DNA from: an uncultured Verrucomicrobia subdivision 3 bacterium
Lineage (GTDB): Bacteria; Verrucomicrobiota; Verrucomicrobiae; Limisphaerales; UBA11358
NCBI GenBank assembly: GCA_903847285.1
Contig: CAINDH010000066.1
Location: 1 to 43,830, forward strand
Direction: 5' to 3'
DNA: 43,830 bases
Part shown: positions 34,443-43,556 of the stretch, in pieces
Position numbering within the stretch: the stretch's first letter is position 1
Layout: the number at the start of each line of letters is the position of its first letter
Translations under genes and position numbers: made by a program
Notes under the pieces: model-generated
What the model was told of the DNA's origin: nothing
The model's input: the letters and a program-made list of their open reading frames with translations, nothing else
Databases searched by the model: none

Positions 34443-35273
34443 ATGGAAAAAATTCAGAGCATTTTAAACAAGGTGGATGTGTTGCCACCATCGCCGTCAC
34501 TGCTGCCCAAGCTGCTGCCGTATCTCGGCGATGTGAACGCGAACTTTGACGAGGTGGTGAAGCTCATCGCGATGGATCAGGCGCTCACGGCCAAGCTCCT
34601 ACAAATCTGCAACAGCGCGTTCTTTGGCCAAGACGAACCCATTGCCACCGTGAACGAAGCCGTGAATCGCGTCGGCTACCAGTCGGTTTATCTGCTGACG
34701 GCCATGATCAATGGCAGCAGTTCGTTTCCCGGTTCCGCGTCCGGCGGTATGGATGCGGGCAAACTGTGGAAGCATAGTGTTGCCACCGCGTTCAGCACCA
34801 AGTTCGTGGCCGAGTCCGTTGCGCTGGACGGCAATCTGCTCCTCACTGCCGGATTGATGCACGACATCGGTAAACAGATTCTCACGCAGATTGGCTCGCC
34901 GCTGAGCGGACTTAATTTTCATCTGCCTACGAGTTCCGCCGCGCTCACCGCTGAACTGGCGGCTTACGATTGCAACCACGCCGAGGCTGGCGCGTGCCTG
35001 CTGGAAAAATGGAACCTGCCGCCGCCCCTCGTGGCGTGCGTCCGCCATCATCACCAGCCGGAAAGCGCGGGCGAGTTCAAAAAGCACGCTGCATGCGTGG
35101 CCGTTGGCAACGCCCTCGCTCATAGTCAGGAATATGGCCGGGCCTTGGAAAGCGAAACGTATGCCGCCGGGATGACCATCCTTAACCTTGATTCCAGCCA
35201 TCTCAAACGCTGGCAGCAACAGTTTGAAGAATCGCGCGAGTTGATCAATGGCATGAGCAAGCTGTCGGCATGA
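34443..35273 (+). CDS. HDOD domain protein
   Basis: The 276-residue cytoplasmic protein is almost entirely an HDOD domain, a catalytically degenerate relative of HD phosphohydrolases used in signalling. Family blocks are LPPSPSLLPKLL, MDQALTAKLLQICNSAFFG, VNEAVNRVGYQSV, LLTAGLMHDIGKQIL (about 132-146; an HD pair is present here) and EWN-like LEKWNLPPPLVACVRHHHQP. Several His and Asp of a true HD site are kept, so residual metal binding is possible. No output or receiver domain is fused. Such proteins often regulate motility, virulence or cell cycle genes; the partner is unknown. Confidence 0.9.
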   Translation: MEKIQSILNKVDVLPPSPSLLPKLLPYLGDVNANFDEVVKLIAMDQALTAKLLQICNSAFFGQDEPIATVNEAVNRVGYQSVYLLTAMINGSSSFPGSASGGMDAGKLWKHSVATAFSTKFVAESVALDGNLLLTAGLMHDIGKQILTQIGSPLSGLNFHLPTSSAALTAELAAYDCNHAEAGACLLEKWNLPPPLVACVRHHHQPESAGEFKKHAACVAVGNALAHSQEYGRALESETYAAGMTILNLDSSHLKRWQQQFEESRELINGMSKLSA

Positions 35274-35350
35274 GCCGCCTGTTCAGGCTGGGCTAGGCGC
35301 GGCGCTCCAGTTTCTGCCTCTGGCGAACCAATTTTCCCCGAAATAATTTC

Positions 35351-35378
35351 TTGCCTTCAAGCCATCGGCTGCTAGTCT
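35351..35378 (+). promoter_or_regulatory. Promoter of rpmB
   Basis: TTGCCT (35351-35356), a 16-bp spacer and TAGTCT (35373-35378) lie 27 bases before the L28 ATG at 35406. This transcript, unlike others here, would have a leader of about 20 bases. Confidence 0.45.
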
Positions 35379-35405
35379 TTGCGGCCTTTTAACAAAAGAA
35401 AATTT

Positions 35406-35681
35406 ATGTCACGAATCTGCGAATTGACCGGTAAACGCCCCATGAAGGGCAACATCATCTGGCGCTCGGGTAAGGCCAAGAAAACGGGCGGCATCGGCAC
35501 GCACGTCACCGCCATCACCAAGCGCAAGTTCCATGTGAATTTGCAGCGCGTGAAGGCTGTTCTGCCCAGCGGCGAAGTCCGCTACATCCGCGTGGCCGCC
35601 AGCGCCCTCAAAAAAGGCCTCGTAACCAAAGCCCCCAAGCGCACTTGGAAAAAGGGCGACGAAGCCAAGAAGAAAGCCTGA
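35406..35681 (+). CDS. rpmB: 50S ribosomal protein L28
   Basis: The 91-residue protein is a structural component of the large ribosomal subunit. The ATG at 35406 is preferred, because MSRICELTGKRPMKGN is the universal L28 start; an ATG nine codons earlier adds residues with no counterpart. The basic core ITKRKFHVNLQRVKAV and the IRVAASALKKGL block are typical. The C-terminal Lys-rich tail is slightly longer than in short forms. L33, often next to L28, is not adjacent. A textbook terminator follows the stop. Confidence 0.96.
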   Translation: MSRICELTGKRPMKGNIIWRSGKAKKTGGIGTHVTAITKRKFHVNLQRVKAVLPSGEVRYIRVAASALKKGLVTKAPKRTWKKGDEAKKKA

Positions 35682-35707
35682 TTTTTCCGCAAGGATAGAG
35701 AATTGAG

Positions 35708-35740
35708 AATGGCGTTCCGCAAGGAACGCCATTTTTCTTT
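35708..35740 (+). terminator. Intrinsic terminator after rpmB
   Basis: A perfect 11-bp stem (35708-35718 with 35723-35733) closed by a GCAA tetraloop is followed by TTTCTTT. It begins 26 bp after the L28 stop. Confidence 0.9.
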
Positions 35741-35756
35741 TCCGATTTCGTTGGTG

Positions 35757-36860
35757 TCAAGGACTGGCTGGCGAATGAAGCTGCGCCGCCCACTTCATGG
35801 CTTCAAGTTCACCGAAGATTTTCATGCGCTGCGTGTAGCTAGCCATTTCCGCATCCGTCATCTGTGGCTGGGCGGCCTGACTGCTTGTAAGCAGTGAAAC
35901 CATTCCTCTCTTTTCAGCTTTATTTGCAGCTAAAGCCTGTGCAGGAGTCTGCCCATCCAAAAAATCATAGGCAGTGTTCTGATCGAGGTGCGCTATCATG
36001 GTGTTTTTTATCGCCAGCCCGACCAGTTGATTGATGAGGAGTTTCCCGCCGTCACCCGATTGAAACCTTTTCGCAACAGTGAACCCCATTTGCGCCAGAT
36101 TAGCGGACGAGTTGAGATCACCCGCGCCGCTTTTTTCGTTCATCAAATCACCGATGCCCACGGCCAGTTGTTTGATGGTCCCCAGTTGCGGGGACAATTC
36201 CTCCACGAGGTTCCCCAGCCCAAGCTCGGCTGCTTCCCGCGTTGATTTGCCGGCGTCCTGATACAGCTCTTCGCCATCAAGCTGGTTCTGTATGGCAAAA
36301 TTATCGAACTGCGGCTTGGCCGATGCCGCCAATAATTCCTGCACTGCCTCGTCGGTCTTACCTTCCTTGAAATAATTTTGCGCCAAAAAATAATTCGCCA
36401 GCGAGTTGCTCGGCGAAGACTGCTTGAATGACTCGAGCCATTTCTGCCGATCCGCCGGAAATGCGTCGTGCGCTAGCACCGCCAGCTGCACGCGCGGGTC
36501 GTTCGGAAAATTTGTCACCGCCTCATTCAGATAATTCGTGTCGCTCTGTGCGCGGAACACGGCGAGCAGACTCGCCGCATCGCGATGGTGTTTTGCCAGC
36601 CAAGCCTCGGCCTTGTCGCGGGGAATTCTGATCTGTGCCAACGGGTCGGCTTCGACTTCCTCCTTGGCGGTATTGGTCTTGGGAGAAATTTTCGTGGCCG
36701 GCGGCGTAAAGTGATACTCAAAACCCGTCTTGGAAAGCTTGGGCGGCGCAGCTTCCACCGATGGAGCGAGCCGCGAATTAATGAAATGCAACACCAGCGC
36801 AATCCCCGTCGCCGTCAGCAGCATGACCAGCAGCGCTTGTTTGAACGGGGAATTTTGCAT
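35757..36860 (-). CDS. Membrane-anchored helical-repeat protein of unknown function
   Basis: The 367-residue protein starts most plausibly at the ATG at 36860 (MQNSPFKQALLVMLLTATG); a GTG 13 codons upstream is possible. One N-terminal transmembrane helix (about 7-25) is followed by a Pro/Lys-rich linker. Then come helices resembling TPR units (RDAASLLAVFRAQSDTNYL, NYFLAQNYFKEGKTDEAVQE) and a long helical region to the end. No catalytic motif is visible. The domain should lie in the periplasm if the anchor is N-in. It is downstream of smpB on the same strand and may be co-transcribed with it. I do not recognise a family. Confidence 0.6.
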   Translation of the reverse strand: MQNSPFKQALLVMLLTATGIALVLHFINSRLAPSVEAAPPKLSKTGFEYHFTPPATKISPKTNTAKEEVEADPLAQIRIPRDKAEAWLAKHHRDAASLLAVFRAQSDTNYLNEAVTNFPNDPRVQLAVLAHDAFPADRQKWLESFKQSSPSNSLANYFLAQNYFKEGKTDEAVQELLAASAKPQFDNFAIQNQLDGEELYQDAGKSTREAAELGLGNLVEELSPQLGTIKQLAVGIGDLMNEKSGAGDLNSSANLAQMGFTVAKRFQSGDGGKLLINQLVGLAIKNTMIAHLDQNTAYDFLDGQTPAQALAANKAEKRGMVSLLTSSQAAQPQMTDAEMASYTQRMKIFGELEAMKWAAQLHSPASP

Positions 36861-36950
36861 ACGAGTTCGTTTTCTATCTGCTTTGACCGCCTTCGGCACG
36901 ACAAATGAGCGCGTCCACCATCCGCCACCTTCAATTCTCCATGCTCGCTG

Positions 36951-37406
36951 CTATTTCCCCTTCGTCCACTTCATCGTCGCCCGCTTCATCTCGCGGTCAT
37001 CGTCGCGTTTCTTGAGGTCTTCGCGTTTGTCGAAGGACTGCTTGCCCTTGCCCACGCCGAGCGCCACTTTCACTTTGCCGTTCTTCCAATAGAAAGACAG
37101 CGGGAATAGCGCGTTGCCGTTCACCGACGAAAGCTCAAATAATTTCCGGATCTCCGATTTGTGCAGTAGCAATTTGCGCGGCGCCTTCAACTCATGGTTG
37201 TGGAGATTGCCGTGGGAGTATTCGTCAATATGCGCGTTGTAGAGCCACACTTCGTCCTTGTCCACGCGCGCGAAGGCATCCGCGATCTGCCCCTTGCCCG
37301 CGCGCAGCGACTTCACCTCCGTGCCATGCAGCACGATGCCCGCCTCGAAAGTCTCGATGATGAGATAATCGCGGCGTGCTTTATGGTTGGTGACGATGTC
37401 GGCCAT
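36951..37406 (-). CDS. smpB: SsrA-binding protein SmpB
   Basis: The 151-residue cytoplasmic protein binds tmRNA and delivers it to stalled ribosomes in trans-translation. The N-terminus VTNHKARRDYLIIETFEAG and the block GTEVKSLRAGKGQIADAFA are the family signatures, as are NAHIDEYSHGN and KLLLHKSEIRKL. The C-terminal basic tail (KREDLKKRDDDREMKRAT) is the helix that enters the mRNA channel. Length is normal. No tmRNA gene was recognised in the window. It lies between the rpoZ-like gene and the helical protein gene, all on the minus strand. Confidence 0.96.
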   Translation of the reverse strand: MADIVTNHKARRDYLIIETFEAGIVLHGTEVKSLRAGKGQIADAFARVDKDEVWLYNAHIDEYSHGNLHNHELKAPRKLLLHKSEIRKLFELSSVNGNALFPLSFYWKNGKVKVALGVGKGKQSFDKREDLKKRDDDREMKRATMKWTKGK

Positions 37407-37441
37407 GAAAATTCTTTCGCGCAGCTTACGCAGATTTCAGG

Positions 37442-37478
37442 AAATAAAAAAGCCGGAAGAAAATGTCTTCCGGCTTTT
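37442..37478 (-). terminator. Intrinsic terminator of the omega-like gene
   Basis: A perfect 13-bp stem (37448-37460 with 37466-37478, loop AAATG) is followed on the minus strand by T-rich TTTATTTC. It separates the omega-like gene from smpB, so smpB must have its own promoter. Confidence 0.85.
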
Positions 37479-37499
37479 GAAATTTTTTGGAGGCGCGGC

Positions 37500-37754
37500 T
37501 TAGTGCTTCTTGCGCTTCTTGGGAATCAAGCGGACCGCAGCCACTTCTTCCGGCAGCTCCCAGCCCATCTTATCCTCGATGATTTCCGTGAGCGCGATGT
37601 CAGCGAGGCCCATGCTGGCCGGCACATCCACGAGCGGACGACCCAAGCCGCCGCCCCCGGCGTTCAGTTGGCGCACACGGCGGGAAACGATGTTGATGAG
37701 CACATTCGGTGCGCCCACTTTTTCTAAAGCTTTTTTGCAGAGGTCAGCGTTCAT
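37500..37754 (-). CDS. rpoZ: RNA polymerase omega subunit-like protein
   Basis: The 84-residue protein contains VGAPNVLINIVSRRVRQLNAG (about residues 13-33). This matches the omega/Rpb6 pattern of a buried helix with R-R-x-R-Q-L. ADIALTEIIEDKMGWE (about 51-66) matches the second helix, where omega normally reads A-L-x-E-I. The Lys/Arg-rich C-terminus (PKKRKKH) is unusual. Omega stabilises the beta-prime subunit. The Gly-rich loop (NAGGGGLGRP) between the two blocks is distinctive and may be lineage-specific. Spacing to neighbours gives no operon clue: smpB is downstream behind a terminator and the polyprenyl synthase gene is divergent. Confidence 0.7.
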   Translation of the reverse strand: MNADLCKKALEKVGAPNVLINIVSRRVRQLNAGGGGLGRPLVDVPASMGLADIALTEIIEDKMGWELPEEVAAVRLIPKKRKKH

Positions 37755-37826
37755 TTTGTTCTAAAATCGAGTTGCGGAGCATACCTGACCAACGCAGCCG
37801 TGCAATAACAAAAATTCCCTTCAAAC

Positions 37827-37861
37827 TTGTGTTCCTTTCGGGCATTTTACGAAATCAATTT
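37827..37861 (+). promoter_or_regulatory. Possible leaderless promoter of the polyprenyl synthase gene
   Basis: TTGTGT (37827-37832), a 17-bp spacer and CGAAAT (37850-37855) are followed by CAATTT and the ATG at 37862. The geometry matches the others, but the -10 is weak. Confidence 0.3.
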
Positions 37862-38764
37862 ATGGCTGCCAAACAATCATCGTTCAACCTGAACCAATTT
37901 CTCGCCACCCGCACCGACGCCGTCAACGCTGCGCTCGACAAATTTATTCCTAGCGAGAAGACCAAGCCCGCCACCATCCACAAGGCCATGCGCTACTCGC
38001 TCTTTGCCGGTGGCAAACGGATGCGTCCCGCCGTGCTGCTCGCCGCCGCCGAGGCCTGCGGTGGCACCGATGCTGCCGCCATGCCCCTCGCTTGCGCCGT
38101 CGAGTGCATCCACACCTACTCTCTTATCCACGACGATCTACCCGCGATGGACAACGACGATTTCCGCCGGGGCAAGCCGACCAACCACAAGGTTTTCGGC
38201 GAAGGCATCGCCGTGCTCGCGGGCGACGCGCTGTTGACGCAGGCGTTTGAGATCGCCGCGCAGGCCAAGGGCTGGCCGCGTTACTCCCACAAAGATTTGA
38301 TCCTGGAAATCGCCAAAGCTTCCGGCTCGCTGCAACTCGTCGGCGGCCAAGTGGCGGATTTGGAAGGCGAGAACAAAAAACTTTCCATCGCCGAACTGAA
38401 ATTCATCCACGAGCGCAAAACCTCCGCGTTGCTCTGCTGTTCCGTGCGGCTCGGCGGCATGAGCGCCAACTGCACGCCCGCGCAGCTCCAGGCCCTGACC
38501 GATTTCGGCTACCACGTGGGCCTCGCGTTCCAGGTGATTGATGACATTCTGGACGTGACGCAGACCAGCGAACAGCTCGGCAAGACGGCGGGCAAAGACG
38601 TGGCCGTGCAAAAGGCGACCTACCCGTCCATCGTGGGCTTGGAGAAATCCCGGAAGATTGCGACGCAACTGACAGACAAGGCGTTTGCCGCGCTAAATTT
38701 ATTCAAAGGCAAAGCCGTGGCGCTGGAAGCGCTTGCGGAATTTTTGTTGAAGCGGGATAAATAA
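37862..38764 (+). CDS. Polyprenyl diphosphate synthase (FPP/GGPP type)
   Basis: The 300-residue cytoplasmic enzyme joins isopentenyl diphosphate to allylic diphosphates to make C15 or C20 isoprenoids. The ATG at 37862 is chosen because the family's N-terminal helix begins there. FAGGKRMRP (about 48-56) binds diphosphate. The first Asp-rich motif is DDLPAMD (91-97), preceded by YSLIH as in E. coli IspA, and the second is DDILD (227-231). GGQVADLEGE (about 161-170) is also typical. The residues before the first motif favour a short product, so FPP (ispA) is likely but GGPP is not excluded. No other isoprenoid genes (dxs, xseB) adjoin it. It is divergent from the omega-like gene. Confidence 0.93.
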   Translation: MAAKQSSFNLNQFLATRTDAVNAALDKFIPSEKTKPATIHKAMRYSLFAGGKRMRPAVLLAAAEACGGTDAAAMPLACAVECIHTYSLIHDDLPAMDNDDFRRGKPTNHKVFGEGIAVLAGDALLTQAFEIAAQAKGWPRYSHKDLILEIAKASGSLQLVGGQVADLEGENKKLSIAELKFIHERKTSALLCCSVRLGGMSANCTPAQLQALTDFGYHVGLAFQVIDDILDVTQTSEQLGKTAGKDVAVQKATYPSIVGLEKSRKIATQLTDKAFAALNLFKGKAVALEALAEFLLKRDK

Positions 38765-38920
38765 CCATCGGCAGCATCCGGAGGAATTAAAACTTTTCAC
38801 ACCCGTTTCCTCCACCAAAGGAGCGGGTCGGAGTAAGAAGGGTCGTTCAAACATCTGAACGGATGGTAGCATCGCCAAAATTGGCTGCAGATTTTTCATT
38901 CCCAATCCGAGCATGCCGCG

Positions 38921-38933
38921 TAATCTGCGGGGA
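38921..38933 (+). promoter_or_regulatory. -10 element close to the GH35 start codon
   Basis: TAATCT (38921-38926) is followed by GCGGGGA and the ATG at 38934. No strong -35 is seen 16-17 bp upstream. The GGGGA could alternatively serve as a weak, too-close Shine-Dalgarno. Confidence 0.3.
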
Positions 38934-41162
38934 ATGAATTCCAGGTTTAAAAAACTGTTGCTCACCGCCATCGGCGTGGCCCTAACCTTTTCTTTTTCGC
39001 TTCGCGCGGAAGTCGTCACGGCCACCATCCCAACACCGCCGCCCACCGAGACCGGCTATTTCAAACTCGGCACCACCAAAAATCCCGCCGGTCACGAGAT
39101 CAACGTGAACAGCCGCAGCCTCCTTTTCGATGGCCAGCCGGTGTTTCCCGTTATGGGCGAGATGCACTACTCGCGCGCGCCGGCGGCGGAGTGGCGCGAC
39201 GAATTACTCAAGATGAAAGCGGGCGGCGTGGACATCGTGGCGACTTATGTTTTCTGGATCCATCACGAGGAGATCGAGGGGCAATGGGATTGGAGCGGCC
39301 AGCGTGATTTGAAAGAATTTGTCCAAACCTGCGGCGAGATGGGATTGAAAGTCATCGTGCGCTGTGGTCCGTGGTGTCACGGCGAAGTGCGTAACGGCGG
39401 ACTGCCGGACTGGGTGCAAAAGAGCGGCTGGAAGCTGCGTTCCACAGACACCAACTTTCTCGCTGCGACGAAAATTCTCTACGGTGAAATCGCCAAACAA
39501 CTTTCCGGTCAGCTGTGGAAAGACGGCGGCCCGGTCATCGGCATCCAGGTGGACAATGAATTTGGCGGCTCGCCGAATTATTTGATGGCACTCAAGAAAC
39601 TCGCGATTGACGCCGGACTCGATGTGCCGCTCTACATCAAGACCGGCTGGCCCGCGATGAAGACGCCCGTGCCTCTCGGTGAATTGCTGCCGCTCTTCGG
39701 CGCTTATCCCGACGGTTTCTGGTCGCGAAGCATCAAGCCGATGGACGGCAACGATTGGGAAAATTTCACTTTCAAAATCACGCGCACAGATACCGGCGTG
39801 GGTAACGATACGTTGAAAGTTGAAAAAGCCGGCGACACGGCGGGCACGGAAAAATATCCGCATCTCACCTGCGAAATTGGCGGCGGCATGCCCGCGTCTT
39901 ATCATCGCCGCATCAATTATGACGAGCGTGATGTCGAGGCCGTGGTGCTCACGCAACTCGGCAGCGGCAGTTCGCTGCTGGGCTATTACATGTATCACGG
40001 TGGCCAAAATCCCGAAGGCAAACTATCGACGCTTCAGGAATCATCAGCCACCGGCTACGCGAACGATCTGCCGGTGAAATCCTACGACTTCAACGCGCCC
40101 ATCGGCGAGTTCGGCCAGATCAATCCGCAATACTATTGGCTGCGTAGGCTCCACCTGTTTCTCCACGACTTCGGCGCAGCGCTCGCACAAATGCCTGCGA
40201 CATTGCCCGACCTGCGCGTGACGAACAAAAATGATTTCACCACGCTGCGCTGGTCGGTTCGCTCTGACGGCAACAGCGGTTATGTGTTCGTGAATAATTA
40301 TCAACGCCTGCAACCGATGGGTGCCAAGATGAATGTGCAGTTCAACGTCAACCTACCGGGTGGTGAACTGGTCTTCCCGCAAAAGCCCGTGAACGTTCCG
40401 GCGGATTCATTATTCTTCTGGCCGTTCAACATGGCTCTCAATGGCGCAAAATTAATTTACGCCACCGCGCAGCCGATTTGCCGCCACGGCAACACGTTTT
40501 TCTTCGCGGAAATCCCTAACGTGCCCGCAGAATTTGTTTTCGATCCCAAAAGCCTAAAGTCATCGCCCGCTGAATTTTTTGGGCTAAAACCGGACCGCAA
40601 ACGCCCAACGAACCTCAAGAGTTCGTCTGGGCAACAGATTCAGATATTTTTGTTGAACGAAGCGGATTCGCTCGCATTGCAAAAAATTGCAGACAAAGTT
40701 TCCATCGAAGTGCCCTTGAAGTTCGCAAAGCAAAATGTCGAAACAACGTCGCTTCGCGCTGCCGGTTCCGCTCGCGAAATTCCGCTCGTCGGCAAATCCC
40801 AAATCGCCGCCGCGCCGACGGATGACGATTTCACGAATGCCGCCGTCTGGCAGGTCAACCTACCCGCCAAGATCGACCTCGTGAAGAATCCGTTGCTGCG
40901 CATCCAATACATCGGCGACGTCGCGCGGCTGACGTTGAACGGCAAATTGATTGCCGATAATTTTTACGCTGGACGTCCGTTTGATCTCGGCCTGAAACGC
41001 TACGGCATGGAAATTTTCACTGGCGACTTGCGGCTGGAAATTTTACCGCTGCGGAAAGATGCGCCAATTTTCATTGAGCCGAAAAATCGCCCGGACTTCG
41101 GCACAAATGAAACTTTAGTGAAACTTCAATCTGCAGAAATCGTCCAGCAGACTGGTAATTAA
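38934..41162 (+). CDS. Secreted GH35 beta-galactosidase
   Basis: The 742-residue protein starts at the ATG at 38934, which gives the best signal peptide (about 1-25, SLRA/EVV). A GH35 TIM-barrel follows: FPVMGEMHYSRAP (about 71-83), GGVDIVATYVFWIHHE, and RCGPWCHGEVRNGGLPDW (about 143-160). IGIQVDNEFG (about 202-211) carries the acid/base Glu209, with Asp where Glu is usual two residues before. The nucleophile is probably Glu314 in CEIGGGM. The C-terminal 350 residues are beta-rich accessory domains. It should release terminal beta-galactose from glycans outside the inner membrane. The GH95 gene starts 6 bp after its stop, so the two form an operon with the lyase-like gene. Confidence 0.88.
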   Translation: MNSRFKKLLLTAIGVALTFSFSLRAEVVTATIPTPPPTETGYFKLGTTKNPAGHEINVNSRSLLFDGQPVFPVMGEMHYSRAPAAEWRDELLKMKAGGVDIVATYVFWIHHEEIEGQWDWSGQRDLKEFVQTCGEMGLKVIVRCGPWCHGEVRNGGLPDWVQKSGWKLRSTDTNFLAATKILYGEIAKQLSGQLWKDGGPVIGIQVDNEFGGSPNYLMALKKLAIDAGLDVPLYIKTGWPAMKTPVPLGELLPLFGAYPDGFWSRSIKPMDGNDWENFTFKITRTDTGVGNDTLKVEKAGDTAGTEKYPHLTCEIGGGMPASYHRRINYDERDVEAVVLTQLGSGSSLLGYYMYHGGQNPEGKLSTLQESSATGYANDLPVKSYDFNAPIGEFGQINPQYYWLRRLHLFLHDFGAALAQMPATLPDLRVTNKNDFTTLRWSVRSDGNSGYVFVNNYQRLQPMGAKMNVQFNVNLPGGELVFPQKPVNVPADSLFFWPFNMALNGAKLIYATAQPICRHGNTFFFAEIPNVPAEFVFDPKSLKSSPAEFFGLKPDRKRPTNLKSSSGQQIQIFLLNEADSLALQKIADKVSIEVPLKFAKQNVETTSLRAAGSAREIPLVGKSQIAAAPTDDDFTNAAVWQVNLPAKIDLVKNPLLRIQYIGDVARLTLNGKLIADNFYAGRPFDLGLKRYGMEIFTGDLRLEILPLRKDAPIFIEPKNRPDFGTNETLVKLQSAEIVQQTGN

Positions 41163-41168
41163 CACCGC

Positions 41169-43553
41169 ATGAAAAATCTTTTTACGATGGTCGCCCTCGC
41201 AGCGACCACTTCCATCGTCGCCGCTTTGCCGGACACCACGCTCTGGCAGGCCAAGCCCGCGAAAAATTTTATGGAGTCCACTCCGCTTGGCAACGGACGC
41301 CTTGGCGCGATGGACTTTGGCGGCATCGAACAGGAACGCATCGCGCTGAATGAAGATTCGCTCTGGTCTGGCTCGGTGCAGAACGCCGACCGCACCAACG
41401 CCGCCGCCACGTTGCCGGAGATTCGTCGCCTGCTGCTGGAGAGAAAAAATGACGAGGCCGAAAAGCTGGTGAACAAGAATTTCACGTGTGCCGGGTCGGG
41501 TTCCAATCGTGGCCACGGCAAAGACGTCGCTTATGGATCCTATGAAGTCTTGGGCGACTTGCGTTTAAATTTTCAATATGCCAGCACGAACGAAGCGACG
41601 GATTATCGCCGTGAACTGGATTTGACCACCGCGACTGCGCGCACTGAGTTTTCACGGGGCGGCGTGAAGTTCACTCGTGAGATTTATGTTTCCGCGCCTG
41701 ACCAAGCCGTAGTTCTGCGCCTCGCGGCGGATAAAGCGCGGCAACTGACTTTTGAGGTAACGCTGGATCGCCCGGAGCGTTTCAAAACGGAAATCGTCGG
41801 CAAAGACGAACTTCTTATGTCCGGCGCGATGACCAATGGTGCGGGTGGTGAAGGGGTGAAATACGCCGCGCGTTTGAAAGTGCTCAACACCGGCGGGAAA
41901 GTTTTGGCGGCGGATGGAAAAATTTCCGTGAGCGGTGCGGATGAAGTCCTCTTGCTCGTCACTGCGGCGACGGATTACGAACGCTTTGCCAAGATGAGCC
42001 GCCGCGATGTGGCGGCGGCAGCGGCGAAAGATTTGAAGGCTGTGGCCAGGAATAATTATTCCCAGTTGCTGGCCGCGCACACCAAAGATTACCAGTCGTT
42101 TTACAACCGCGTGAAACTGGATCTGCCGTTTGCTTCCACCAACGACATCGCCACAAAGCCCACACCGGAACGCATCGCAGCCCGGGATCTGGCGAATGAT
42201 CCGGCGCTGGCGGTGTTGTATTTCAACTTCGGTCGCTACCTGCTGATTTCATCCTCACGCCCCGGCGACATGCCCGCGAATTTGCAAGGCATCTGGGCTG
42301 ACACCACGTCGCCGCCGTGGAGCGCGGATTATCACCTGAACGTGAACATCCAGATGATTTACTGGCCGGCGGAAGTCTGCAACTTGACCGAACTGAACGA
42401 GCCGCTGTTCGCCTACATCGAGTCGCTGCAAGCGCCGGGCGCGGTGACGGCAAAAAAATATTACAACGCCAACGGTTGGGTGGCGCATGTGCTTGCGAAC
42501 GCGTGGGGCTTCACCTCGCCCGGTGAAAGCGCAGCGTGGGGGTTGACGCCGAGCGATGCGGCGTGGCTGTGCCATCACCTTTGGGAGCATTGGAAATTCA
42601 CCGGCGACCGGGAATTTTTGAAACGCGTGTATCCCGTGCTGCGCGGATCGGCCGAATTTTTTGCGGGCACGCTCATCGAGGAGCCGTCGCACCAATGGCT
42701 CGTCACGTCGCCCGCGAATTCTCCGGAAAACGCGTTCAAGATGACGAATGGCCAGACGGCACACGTCTGTCTTGGGCCGACGCTGGATAATCAATTGCTC
42801 CGCTTTCTGTTCAGCGCAGTCATCGAGTCGTCAGAAATTCTCGGCGTGGACAAAACGTTTTCCGCCGACCTGAAAGCCAAACGCGACCGCCTGCCGCCCA
42901 CGCGCATCGGCAGCGACGGCCGCGTGATGGAATGGCTCGAGGAATATCAGGAGCCCGAGCCGACTCACCGCCACGTCTCGCATCTCTGGGGTTTGTATCC
43001 GGGTGATGAAATTTCACCGACGGCCACGCCCGCGCTCGCCGAAGCCGCGCGCAAGTCGCTCGATCTGCGCGGCGACAAGAGCACCGGCTGGGCCACCGCA
43101 TTTCGCATGGCGCTCTGGGCGCGGTTGCATGATGGCGACCGCACTTTTAAACTCCTGCAAAATCTACTGCAACCTGCCGGTGGCAAAGGAACCGATTACG
43201 GCGGCAGCGGCGGCGGCACTTATCCGAACTTGTTTGACGCGCATCCACCGTTCCAGATTGACGGCAACTTCGGTGGCACAGCGGCCATCGCGGAGATGCT
43301 CGTCCAATCGCAGGCGGGTGAAATTGAACTGCTGCCCGCGCTCCCGTCCGTGTGGCCGGATGGAAAAGTTTCCGGCCTGCGCGCACGCGGCGGTTGCGAA
43401 GTTGGCATCGAATGGAAAAATGGCAAGCTCGTCTCAGCTACCATCAAAAACATCAGCGGTAATGGCCCGGTGAAAGTCCGCTACGGCAACGTTACCAAAA
43501 AATTTACTCTGGCTCGCGGTGCGGAAAAAAAGCTTGGGGCTGATCTGAAATAA
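41169..43553 (+). CDS. Secreted GH95 alpha-L-fucosidase family protein
   Basis: The 794-residue protein has a signal peptide (about 1-19). The N-terminal domain carries the GH95 hallmark [14 protein letters not shown] and [13 protein letters not shown] (about 39-68). The (alpha/alpha)6 catalytic domain has [16 protein letters not shown] (the paired Asn site), [22 protein letters not shown] (the general acid Glu region) and [16 protein letters not shown] (the Asp region). GH95 enzymes invert and remove alpha-1,2-linked L-fucose or, in some members, L-galactose. Ile replaces the Asn usual in QMNYW, so substrate preference may differ. The gene sits between GH35 and a lyase-like gene, consistent with stepwise breakdown of a fucosylated galactan or glycan. 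Confidence 0.9.
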   Translation: MKNLFTMVALAATTSIVAALPDTTLWQAKPAKNFMESTPLGNGRLGAMDFGGIEQERIALNEDSLWSGSVQNADRTNAAATLPEIRRLLLERKNDEAEKLVNKNFTCAGSGSNRGHGKDVAYGSYEVLGDLRLNFQYASTNEATDYRRELDLTTATARTEFSRGGVKFTREIYVSAPDQAVVLRLAADKARQLTFEVTLDRPERFKTEIVGKDELLMSGAMTNGAGGEGVKYAARLKVLNTGGKVLAADGKISVSGADEVLLLVTAATDYERFAKMSRRDVAAAAAKDLKAVARNNYSQLLAAHTKDYQSFYNRVKLDLPFASTNDIATKPTPERIAARDLANDPALAVLYFNFGRYLLISSSRPGDMPANLQGIWADTTSPPWSADYHLNVNIQMIYWPAEVCNLTELNEPLFAYIESLQAPGAVTAKKYYNANGWVAHVLANAWGFTSPGESAAWGLTPSDAAWLCHHLWEHWKFTGDREFLKRVYPVLRGSAEFFAGTLIEEPSHQWLVTSPANSPENAFKMTNGQTAHVCLGPTLDNQLLRFLFSAVIESSEILGVDKTFSADLKAKRDRLPPTRIGSDGRVMEWLEEYQEPEPTHRHVSHLWGLYPGDEISPTATPALAEAARKSLDLRGDKSTGWATAFRMALWARLHDGDRTFKLLQNLLQPAGGKGTDYGGSGGGTYPNLFDAHPPFQIDGNFGGTAAIAEMLVQSQAGEIELLPALPSVWPDGKVSGLRARGGCEVGIEWKNGKLVSATIKNISGNGPVKVRYGNVTKKFTLARGAEKKLGADLK

Positions 43554-43556
43554 CTC

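Noticed and set aside
39204..40007. 267-codon open frame antisense to GH35
   Set aside because: No start context, signal or motif; it is the complement of conserved GH35 blocks.
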